NCBI GenBank assembly: GCA_021784995.1
Contig: JAJYHA010000306.1
Span: 1-15,710 of the forward strand
Length of the DNA stretch: 15,710 nucleotides
Source: Myxococcales bacterium
Lineage (GTDB): Bacteria; Myxococcota; Myxococcia; Myxococcales; Anaeromyxobacteraceae
Reading direction: 5' to 3'
Position 1 is the stretch's first letter. Each line of letters begins with the position of its first letter. Positions 7,927 through 13,991 of this stretch are shown one piece after another. Below the pieces are notes generated by a model that made no database searches, was not told the origin of the DNA, and worked only from the letters and a program-made list of their open reading frames with translations. The position numbers and the translations under genes were made by a program.

Positions 7927-8295
7927 ATGTTCGGCCTCGGGATGGGGGAGATCGTCATCGTCCTGGTGCTCGCGCTGATCCTGCTCGGGCCGCAGAAGCT
8001 GCCCGACGCCGCCAAGCAGCTCGGCAAGGGTCTCCGCGAGTTCCGGAAGGCCACCGAGGACCTGAAGTCGCAGTTCGAGACGGAGCTCTACTCCGACGAG
8101 AAGGCCTCGCCGCGGCCCACCCTGGTCGAGCCGCCCCGGTCCCCGAGCCCCGCCGCGGTCCCGCTGGAGGCCGCGCCGGCGGCCGTGGCGGAGGTCCCCG
8201 TGGCGACGGCGCAGAACGTCCCCGGGCTCGAGGCGGCGCTGGTCGAGAAGCCCGCCGACGGCGCGCCGGCCGTGACCGCGCCCAAGGCCTCATGA
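7927..8295 (+). CDS. tatA: Sec-independent protein translocase subunit TatA/TatB
   Basis: A 122-residue Tat pore-forming subunit, which assembles in the inner membrane and works with TatC to export folded proteins bearing twin-arginine signals. The start MFGLGMGEIVIVLVLALILL is the short membrane helix at about 5-20, followed by the family hinge GPQKLP (21-26) and an amphipathic helix to about 55. A low-complexity tail rich in Pro, Ala and Glu follows. The glutamate at position 8 occurs in TatB and also in many TatA proteins of single-subunit systems, so TatA versus TatB is open. No second TatA/B gene lies in the window. Its stop overlaps the tatC start (ATGA), which indicates translational coupling. 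Confidence 0.9.
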   Translation: MFGLGMGEIVIVLVLALILLGPQKLPDAAKQLGKGLREFRKATEDLKSQFETELYSDEKASPRPTLVEPPRSPSPAAVPLEAAPAAVAEVPVATAQNVPGLEAALVEKPADGAPAVTAPKAS

Positions 8296-9101
8296 CCGCA
8301 CCCGCTCCGCAGCTGCCCCCTCCGGAGCCACAGGGTCCGGAGGGCGACTCCCGGCAGAGCTTCTTCGAGCACCTGAACGAGCTGCGCAAGCGCCTCATCC
8401 GGGCGCTGCTCGGAGTCGGCGTCGGGATGGGGCTGGTCGGGTGGTTCTGCGAGCGGATCTTCCGCTGGGTCATGCTGCCGGTGCTCCACTCCCTGCCGCC
8501 CGACCAGCAGGCGCTGCACTACACGAGCTACATCGAGCCCTTCATGGTCTACCTGAAGGTGTCGCTCTACGGCGGCATCTTCGTGGCGGCGCCCTACGTG
8601 CTCCTGCAGCTCTGGCTCTTCGTGGCGCCGGGGCTCTACAAGCGGGAGCGGAAGGTGGTGGTGCCCTTCCTCGCCTCGGGGACGCTGCTCTTCTACGCCG
8701 GCGCGGCCTTCTGCTACTTCCTCGTGATGCCGGCCGCTTTCCCGGCCCTGGCCGCCATCGCGGGCGACGACATGAAGCCCATCCTCACCATGACGGAGCA
8801 GCTCTCGCTGGTGCTCGCCATGCTGCTCGGCTTCGGCATCGTGTTCGAGGTGCCGGTCATCATCGGCTTCCTCTCGATGGTGGGGCTCGTCTCGGTCGAC
8901 TTCCTGGTGAAGTACCGGCGCCACGCCATCGTGCTCAACACGCTGCTGGCCGCCATCATCACCCCCACCGGCGATCCCTTCAACCTGGCGCTCATGGCGG
9001 TGCCGATGATCCTCTTCTACGAGATCGGCATCCTGCTGGCGCGCTTCCTCGGGAAGAAGAGGCCCGCCGCGCCGGCGGAGGGCACGGCGGCCGGATCCTG
9101 A
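8292..9101 (+). CDS. tatC: Sec-independent protein translocase subunit TatC
   Basis: A 269-residue polytopic membrane protein that recognises twin-arginine signal peptides. Family marks are FFEHLNELRKRL at 24-35, LWLFVAPGLYKRER at 107-120, FEVPV at 185-189 and TPTGDPFN at 224-231. The hydrophobic profile agrees with six membrane helices. The conserved N-terminal glutamate (E30 in NELRKRL) and the membrane-embedded E186 are present. A proline-rich stretch of about 20 residues precedes the first conserved motif, which supports ATG 8292 as start: it overlaps the tatA stop as ATGA. The reading frame stays open upstream through tatA, but that extension is not conserved-looking. The C-terminus is a short Ala/Pro tail. 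Confidence 0.95.
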   Translation: MTAPAPQLPPPEPQGPEGDSRQSFFEHLNELRKRLIRALLGVGVGMGLVGWFCERIFRWVMLPVLHSLPPDQQALHYTSYIEPFMVYLKVSLYGGIFVAAPYVLLQLWLFVAPGLYKRERKVVVPFLASGTLLFYAGAAFCYFLVMPAAFPALAAIAGDDMKPILTMTEQLSLVLAMLLGFGIVFEVPVIIGFLSMVGLVSVDFLVKYRRHAIVLNTLLAAIITPTGDPFNLALMAVPMILFYEIGILLARFLGKKRPAAPAEGTAAGS

Positions 9102-9120
9102 CCGCGCGGCCGGGGGCCCT

Positions 9121-9777
9121 CTGCGCGCATTCCACCTCCTCGTCGCGGCCTTCGCGCTGCTCCAGTGCGTCCGCTACGCCCGCGGCGCGCTGCTCTTCCT
9201 CCTCCCGTCGGTGAGCGTCCGGGGCGACCCCGGCGCGACGCCCGGCTCGGCGGCGCGGCTCCGCACCGGCGAGGCGCTGGAGGCGCTGGGGTTCGCGCCC
9301 CTGGGCGTGCTCCGCGAGCGAGGGCCGCTGGGCGCGCTCGCGCGCGAGACCGACGCCTACGCCAGCCGCGCCCGCGGCGCCTTCGCCGACGTGCTGCCGG
9401 CCGGGCCCGGCGCGCCCCGCGGCGGCGTGCAGCTCTTCACGCCCTTCCCGGACGGGGCGGCCGTGCTCACCACCGACCTCCCGCGCCGCGCCGTCACGGG
9501 CGAGCGGCTCCAGGTCCGCGCCCTGCCCGGCGCCGCGCTGGAGGCCCTGCTGGCCGAGCACGCGCTGGGCGTGGTGCGCCTCCGCGCCGGCCACGGCGCG
9601 CCGGCCGTGGCCGAGGAGCTGGTGTCCCGCGTCGGCGCCGCCGGAGCCTGGTACCGGGGCGCGGGGCGGCGCGAGCTTCGGCGCGACAACCTGGTGCCGT
9701 TCGCCGTCGCGCTGCTCGGGCTGGCGCTCCTCGCCTCCTCGGCCCACATCCTGCTGCGCGTGCCGCCGGCTCGGTGA
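9121..9777 (+). CDS. Two-helix membrane protein of unknown function, proposed CTG start
   Basis: I do not recognise this protein. The first ATG/GTG/TTG start in frame is GTG 9211, giving 188 residues. The 30 codons before it (9121-9210) look genuinely coding: 29 of 30 end in G or C, and they encode a membrane helix containing FHLLVAAFALLQCVRYARG and LLFLLPS. Before 9121 this codon pattern stops. CTG 9121, after GGGGG at 9112-9116, is therefore my preferred start, giving 218 residues. A soluble central part (about 35-185) carries ALEALGFAPLGVLRERGPLG and may be partly beta-stranded. A second membrane helix (NLVPFAVALLGLALLASSAHILL region) ends the protein. It starts 19 nt after tatC and may share its transcript. 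A sequencing error in a normal start codon is an alternative explanation. Confidence 0.6.
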   Translation: MRAFHLLVAAFALLQCVRYARGALLFLLPSVSVRGDPGATPGSAARLRTGEALEALGFAPLGVLRERGPLGALARETDAYASRARGAFADVLPAGPGAPRGGVQLFTPFPDGAAVLTTDLPRRAVTGERLQVRALPGAALEALLAEHALGVVRLRAGHGAPAVAEELVSRVGAAGAWYRGAGRRELRRDNLVPFAVALLGLALLASSAHILLRVPPAR

Positions 9778-9796
9778 TAAGAGGGGTTCCCCACCC

Positions 9797-9801
9797 GGAG
9801 G
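9797..9801 (+). promoter_or_regulatory. Shine-Dalgarno of the thiolase gene
   Basis: GGAGG lies 4 nt before ATG 9806 and fixes that start. It is one of the few textbook ribosome binding sites in the window. A weak -10-like GATAAG at 9776-9781 overlaps the stop of the previous gene. Confidence 0.6.
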
Positions 9802-9805
9802 ACGC

Positions 9806-11002
9806 ATGCGATCCGCCACCGCCACCGACGTCGTCTTCCTCGCCGCCCAGCGGACTCCCTTCGGGACCTTCGGCGGCTCGCTCAGGGACCTCTCCGCCAC
9901 CGATCTGGGCGTCCGGGCGGCGCAGGCCGCGATGGCGCAGGGAGGGATCGCGCCCGAGGCGGTCGGGCACGTGGTGATGGGCAACGTGGCCCAGACCTCG
10001 GCCGACGCCATCTACCTGGCGCGCCACGTGGGGTTGCGTGCCGGTGTCCCGGTGGATGTGCCGGCCCTCACCGTGAACCGCCTCTGCGGCTCCGGCTTCG
10101 AGGCGGTGGTCCAGGGCGCGCGCCTGCTCGCGAGCGGCGAGGCGGAGGTGGTCCTCGTGGGCGGGACCGAGTCCATGAGCCAGGCCCCGCTGGTCCTCCG
10201 CGGCACGCGCTGGGGGTGGCCGCTCGGCCGCCCGCCGCCGCCGGAGGACATGCTCTGGTCGGCCCTCACCGACAGCTACGCGGGCATGCCCATGGCCATG
10301 ACCGCGGAGAAGCTGGCCGAGCAGTACCGCATCACGCAGGACGAGGTGGACGAGTACAGCGTCGCCTCCCAGCGTCGCTTCGCCGCCGCGCAGGAGGCGG
10401 GCCGGCTCGCCGAGGAGATCGCGCCCGTCGAGCTGGCGACGCGAAAGGGCCCGGTCCGGTTCGCCCGGGACGAGCACCCCCGCGGTGACGCGAGCGTCGA
10501 GGCGCTCCGGAAGCTGCCCCGGGTCTTCAAGAAGGACGGCGTCATCCACGCCGGCGCTGCGAGCGGGATCTGCGACGGCGCGGGGGCGCTCGTCCTCGCT
10601 ACCCGCGCCTGGGCGGAGCGGCACGGGAAGCGGCCCCTCGCGCGCCTGGTGAACTGGGGCTTCGCGGGCGTGGACCCCACCATCATGGGCATTGGCCCGG
10701 TGGCGGCGTTCCGCAACGCGCTGGCCCGGGCCGAGGCGAAGCTGTCCGACTTCGACCTGTTCGAGGTGAACGAGGCGTTCGCGCCGCAGTACCTCGCGGT
10801 GGAGAGGGAGCTCGGCCTCCCTCGCGACCGCACCAACGTGGACGGAGGGGCGATCGCCGTCGGCCACCCGCTCGCCGCCAGCGGCGCGCGCATCACGATG
10901 CACCTCGTCTACGAGCTGCGGCGCCGCGGCGGCCGCTTTGCCCTGGGCGGGGCCTGCATCGGCGGCGGGCAGGGCATCGCGGTGGCGATCGAGGCGCTGT
11001 AG
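9806..11002 (+). CDS. Thiolase (acetyl-CoA C-acyltransferase), mitochondrial ACAA2-like
   Basis: A 398-residue thiolase, which cleaves 3-ketoacyl-CoA with CoA in beta-oxidation or condenses two acetyl-CoA in reverse. The catalytic residues are all present: nucleophilic C94 in NRLCGSG, NEAF at 322-325, H354 in GHPLAASGAR, and C384 in GACIGGGQG. From memory, several stretches (SADAIYLARHVGLR, FKKDG, FAPQYLAVERELGL) closely follow human mitochondrial 3-ketoacyl-CoA thiolase ACAA2. The usual AGNASG is AGAASG here. Length is normal. Chain-length preference cannot be read from sequence, so fadA, atoB or phaA would each be a guess. A good Shine-Dalgarno supports the start. With the EtfA-like tail at the left edge, it hints at fatty acid degradation genes nearby, but the two are not in one operon. 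Confidence 0.93.
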   Translation: MRSATATDVVFLAAQRTPFGTFGGSLRDLSATDLGVRAAQAAMAQGGIAPEAVGHVVMGNVAQTSADAIYLARHVGLRAGVPVDVPALTVNRLCGSGFEAVVQGARLLASGEAEVVLVGGTESMSQAPLVLRGTRWGWPLGRPPPPEDMLWSALTDSYAGMPMAMTAEKLAEQYRITQDEVDEYSVASQRRFAAAQEAGRLAEEIAPVELATRKGPVRFARDEHPRGDASVEALRKLPRVFKKDGVIHAGAASGICDGAGALVLATRAWAERHGKRPLARLVNWGFAGVDPTIMGIGPVAAFRNALARAEAKLSDFDLFEVNEAFAPQYLAVERELGLPRDRTNVDGGAIAVGHPLAASGARITMHLVYELRRRGGRFALGGACIGGGQGIAVAIEAL

Positions 11003-11011
11003 CGAAGCACC

Positions 11012-11040
11012 TTGCGGGCACCCGCCCATCCCGATACCGT
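11012..11040 (+). promoter_or_regulatory. Weak candidate promoter before the small unknown gene
   Basis: TTGCGG (11012-11017), 17 nt, then TACCGT (11035-11040) match the consensus at 3 of 6 positions each with ideal spacing. The -10 box ends 7 nt before GTG 11048, as in other candidate leaderless starts here. Confidence 0.28.
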
Positions 11041-11047
11041 TCGGCGC

Positions 11048-11254
11048 GTGGAGACACGACACGCGGCCTTCGACGGGGTGAAGGTGTTCTCGACCACGCT
11101 GGCGCGCGATCGCGACGCGCTGTCCGATCGGATCACCGCCTGGTTGCGGCAGAATCCACAGATCGAGATCGTGGACACGGTGGTGACGCAGAGCTCCGAC
11201 AAGGAGTTCCACTGCCTCAGCCTCATCTTCTTCTACCGCGAGCGGCCGCGATAG
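11048..11254 (+). CDS. Small protein of unknown function
   Basis: A 68-residue protein that I cannot assign to a family. It starts METRHAAFDGVKVF from GTG 11048. An upstream TTG at 11012 would add 12 residues rich in Pro and Arg, but that segment overlaps the candidate promoter and looks non-coding. The middle is a likely helix (LARDRDALSDRITAWL). It is followed by two probable beta strands around residues 39-46 (IEIVDTVV) and 55-64 (CLSLIFFY), with a polar serine/glutamine turn between them. This alpha-beta-beta layout suggests a compact cytoplasmic domain. There is no signal peptide, and the single cysteine offers no metal site. It sits between thiolase and the rhomboid-like gene, with gaps of 45 and 67 nt. 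The overall coherence of the sequence supports a real gene. Confidence 0.65.
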   Translation: METRHAAFDGVKVFSTTLARDRDALSDRITAWLRQNPQIEIVDTVVTQSSDKEFHCLSLIFFYRERPR

Positions 11255-11275
11255 CCGGGTGCGGCGGCGGGGCGC

Positions 11276-11305
11276 CTGGCACGCCCGCCCGGACCGGCTT
11301 ATGTT
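11276..11305 (+). promoter_or_regulatory. Candidate promoter of the rhomboid-like / ygiQ gene pair
   Basis: CTGGCA (11276-11281), an 18-nt spacer and TATGTT (11300-11305) match the consensus at 4 of 6 positions each. Transcription would start near 11312, leaving about 10 nt before ATG 11322 with AGGG at 11311-11314 inside it. Confidence 0.35.
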
Positions 11306-11321
11306 CGTCCAGGGTCACCGC

Positions 11322-12044
11322 ATGCGCTCCGCTCGATCCCTCGGCGATCTCTTCACCTTCGGGGGGCGCGTCCCCCCCACCGTCGGCGCCCTGATCTCCG
11401 CCGTCGTGGCGGCCAGCCTGGTGGGGGCGGTCGGCCGCGGCCACGGCCTCATCGAGGCGGCGGCCCTGGTGCCCGGCCTGGTGTGGCAGGGGCAGGTCTG
11501 GCGCCTCGTCACCTGGGTCTTCTTCGAGACCGATCCGCTGTCGCTCCTCTTCGGGGGCCTCACGCTCTACTGGTTCGGGCGCGATCTCTGCTTCGCGTGG
11601 GGAGCGCGCCGCTTCCTGGGCAGCTTCCTGGGCATCGCGGTGGGCGCGGCCCTCGCCACCTCGATCCTGGGCCGCCTGGCCTGGCCGGCGCTGCTCGCCT
11701 CCGGCTGGACGGGGTCGTGGCCGGTCATCTCGGCCCTCATCGTCGCCTGGGCCATGATCTTCCCGGAGCGGCAGATCCTCTTCATGCTGGCGCTGCCCGT
11801 CTCCGGCCGGGCGCTGCTCTGGTTGACGCTCGGCGGCACCGTGCTGTACGCGGTGTTCGGCCGGGTGGCCAGCTACGTCCCCCACCTCTCGGCGCAGCTC
11901 CTCATGCTGGCCTGGGCCAGCGGCTGGTCGCTGCGCGGCTTCTGGCAATCGCTCCGCATCAGGGGGTACGAGCGCCGCGCGCGCCGGCGCGCCTCCCACC
12001 TCAAGGTGGTGGACAAGCAGGATCCGCCGCGCTGGATGAACTGA
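11322..12044 (+). CDS. Rhomboid-fold membrane protein lacking the catalytic serine
   Basis: A 240-residue membrane protein with at least five hydrophobic segments and rhomboid-like landmarks. WRLVTWVFF at 60-68 matches the L1-loop WR motif, and GARRFLGSFL follows the second core helix. The segment 131-149 (GSWPVISAL through FPE) aligns without gaps to the rhomboid active-site helix, usually GASGAIFGLLG through FPN. In that alignment W133 replaces the catalytic serine and P134 the following glycine. The helix that normally carries the HxxxN oxyanion residues reads SLLFGGL. The C-terminal histidine is retained as H188 in PHLSAQLL. It is probably not a protease. A basic cytoplasmic tail ends the protein. 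ATG 11322 has AGGG upstream; ATG 11301 and GTG 11259 are also in frame but overlap the candidate promoter. The ygiQ-like gene follows by 2 nt. Confidence 0.72.
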   Translation: MRSARSLGDLFTFGGRVPPTVGALISAVVAASLVGAVGRGHGLIEAAALVPGLVWQGQVWRLVTWVFFETDPLSLLFGGLTLYWFGRDLCFAWGARRFLGSFLGIAVGAALATSILGRLAWPALLASGWTGSWPVISALIVAWAMIFPERQILFMLALPVSGRALLWLTLGGTVLYAVFGRVASYVPHLSAQLLMLAWASGWSLRGFWQSLRIRGYERRARRRASHLKVVDKQDPPRWMN

Positions 12045-12046
12045 CG

Positions 12047-13927
12047 GTGACGGCGTTCCTCCCGACCTCCCGCGAGGAGATGCGCGGCCGGGGCTGGGGC
12101 GAGCTCGACGTGCTGCTCGTCACCGGCGACGCGTACGTGGACCATCCCAGCTTCGGCGCGGCGGTGGTGGGACGCCTCCTGGAGTCGCGCGGCCTGCGGG
12201 TCGGCGTCGTGGCGCAGCCGGACTGGCGCTCGCCGGCCGACGTGGCGCGCATGGGCCGGCCGCGGCTCTTCGTGGGCGTCTCCGCGGGCGCCATGGACTC
12301 CATGGTCAACCACTACACCGCCCACAGGCGGCGCCGCTCCGACGACGCCTACACGCCGGGCGGGGTGGCGGGGCGGCGGCCCGATCGCGCCGCCACCGTC
12401 TACGCCCGGCTGGCGCGGGAGGCGTTCGGGGCGGCCACGCCCATCGTGGCCGGCGGGGTGGAGGCCTCGCTGCGCCGGCTGGCGCACTACGACTACTGGG
12501 AGGATCGCGTCCTCCCGTCGATCTGCGCCAGCAGCGAGGCGGACCTGGTGGTCTACGGGCAGGGCGAGCGGCCCGTGCTGGAGATCGCGCGCCGGCTGGC
12601 GTCGGGCGAGGACGCCTGCGGGCTGGTCGACGTGCCCGGCACGGCCCTGGTCCCGAAGGACCCGGCGCTGGCCCAGCTCGAGGGGCGGCCGCGCGGGGTG
12701 CTGGCGCTCCCCTCCCACGAGGAGGTGCGCGCCGACCGGAGGGCCTTCGCGCTCTTCTCGCGCCTCTACCACCTGGAGCACAACGGCGCGAACGCGCGGG
12801 TCATGACGCAGCGCCACGGCTCCGGCGCCGGGGCGCGGTGGGTGGTGGTGAACGAGCCGGCCGCGCCGCTCACCACCGAGGAGCTGGACGCGGTCCACGA
12901 GCTGCCGTTCACGCGCGACGCGCACCCGGCGCACGGCGGGCAGCGCATCCCGGCCCTGGAGCAGATCCGCTGGTCCGTCCAGATCCTGCGCGGCTGCAGC
13001 GCGGGGTGCTCCTTCTGCTGCATCACCGAGCACCAGGGGCGCGAGGTCACGAGCCGCTCCGAGGCGAGCGTCCTGCGCGAGGTGCGCACGCTGGCCGCCC
13101 GGCCCGACTTCCGCGGCACGGTGAGCGACCTGGGCGGCGCCACGGCCAACATGTGGCAGATGGGCTGCACCAGCCCGGAGGTGCACGCGGTCTGCCGCCG
13201 TCTCTCCTGCCTCCACCCCGCCGTGTGCCGCTTCTGGCGGACCGACCACGGCCCGCTGGTGGACCTCTACCGGAAGGCGCGCCAGGTGAAGGGCGTGAAG
13301 CACGCCTTCGTCGGCTCGGGCGTGCGCTACGACCTCGCCCACGCCGACGCGGCGAACGGGCAGCGCTACCTGGAGGAGTTGGTGACGCACCACGTCTCCG
13401 GGCAGCTCAAGGTGGCGCCCGAGCACTCCGCCCCCGGCGTGCTGCACGTCATGAAGAAGCCCGGGATCGAGGCCTTCGAGCGCTTCCGCGGCGAGTTCGC
13501 GCGCTACAGCCGGGCGGCGGGGAAGGAGCAGTACCTCGTCCCCTACTTCGTCAGCTCGCACCCGGGCTGCACGCTGGAGGACGCGGTCCAGCTCCACGAG
13601 TACCTGCGGCGCAACGGCTGGCGCCCGCAGCAGGTGCAGGACTTCATGCCCACCCCCATGACGCTGGCTTCCGACATGCACTGGTCGGGGTACCACCCGC
13701 TCACCCTGGCGCCCATCCACGTGGTGCGGGACCAGCGCGAGAAGCGGATGCAGAAGGCGCTGCTGCGCTGGGCCGATCCCGCCCAGCGGCCCCTGGTGGA
13801 GGAGGCCCTGCGCCGGACCGGGCGGCTCCGCCCCGGGGAGCGGCTCCACGGCCGCGGCGTCCCCTGGCGCCGCGCGGGCGGGCGCCGGCCGAGGCCGCGC
13901 CCGGGGCGCGGACGGGAGGCGCCGTAG
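12047..13927 (+). CDS. YgiQ family radical SAM protein
   Basis: A 626-residue radical S-adenosylmethionine protein. The 4Fe-4S motif CxxxCxxC is at C317, C321 and C324 (GCSAGCSFCCITEHQGR). Other family features are the N-terminal domain with GDAYVDHPSFG and GVSAGAMDSMVNHYTA, PIVAGGVEASLRR with HYDYW, VAPEH at about 458, and a downstream VQDFMPTP followed by SGYHPLT. The reaction of YgiQ proteins is not known to me. The protein is somewhat shorter than E. coli YgiQ (about 740 residues) and ends in an Arg/Pro/Gly-rich tail in place of a longer C-terminal region. GTG 12047 starts 2 nt after the rhomboid-like gene's stop, so translation is probably coupled. The frame is open further upstream within that gene, but conserved sequence begins only after 12047. 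Confidence 0.9.
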   Translation: MTAFLPTSREEMRGRGWGELDVLLVTGDAYVDHPSFGAAVVGRLLESRGLRVGVVAQPDWRSPADVARMGRPRLFVGVSAGAMDSMVNHYTAHRRRRSDDAYTPGGVAGRRPDRAATVYARLAREAFGAATPIVAGGVEASLRRLAHYDYWEDRVLPSICASSEADLVVYGQGERPVLEIARRLASGEDACGLVDVPGTALVPKDPALAQLEGRPRGVLALPSHEEVRADRRAFALFSRLYHLEHNGANARVMTQRHGSGAGARWVVVNEPAAPLTTEELDAVHELPFTRDAHPAHGGQRIPALEQIRWSVQILRGCSAGCSFCCITEHQGREVTSRSEASVLREVRTLAARPDFRGTVSDLGGATANMWQMGCTSPEVHAVCRRLSCLHPAVCRFWRTDHGPLVDLYRKARQVKGVKHAFVGSGVRYDLAHADAANGQRYLEELVTHHVSGQLKVAPEHSAPGVLHVMKKPGIEAFERFRGEFARYSRAAGKEQYLVPYFVSSHPGCTLEDAVQLHEYLRRNGWRPQQVQDFMPTPMTLASDMHWSGYHPLTLAPIHVVRDQREKRMQKALLRWADPAQRPLVEEALRRTGRLRPGERLHGRGVPWRRAGGRRPRPRPGRGREAP

Positions 13928-13953
13928 GGAGCGACCCGGCGTCCGGCCGGCGC

Positions 13954-13982
13954 TTTCATCGCGGGCCGCGCTGCGCTAGCTT
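13954..13982 (+). promoter_or_regulatory. Candidate promoter of bioAD
   Basis: TTTCAT (13954-13959), 17 nt, then TAGCTT (13977-13982). The -10 matches 3 of 6 and the -35 3 of 6. The -10 box ends 9 nt before ATG 13992, giving a leader of only a few bases. I see no obvious BirA operator palindrome in the 64-nt gap. Confidence 0.33.
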
Positions 13983-13991
13983 CGCGCCGCG

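Noticed and set aside
7793..7978. Short open frame between the chemoreceptor and tatA
   Set aside because: It overlaps both neighbours, is Ala/Arg/Ser-rich and covers the hairpin and the promoter-like element.
7887..8291. Upstream extension of the tatC frame through tatA
   Set aside because: TatA occupies this region with clear family motifs, and ATG 8292 gives a normal TatC with the usual ATGA overlap.
11277..11295. TGGCAC as a possible sigma-54 -24 element before the rhomboid-like gene
   Set aside because: The required TTGC/GC -12 element at correct spacing is absent; a sigma-70-like reading fits better.
11483..12046. Upstream extension of the ygiQ-like reading frame
   Set aside because: It overlaps the rhomboid-like gene and encodes low-complexity sequence; YgiQ-like conservation begins after GTG 12047.
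13928..13991. Palindromic CCGGCCGG region as a terminator or BirA operator before bioA
   Set aside because: The palindrome is short and has no loop space or T-run, and no A/T-rich biotin operator pattern is visible.
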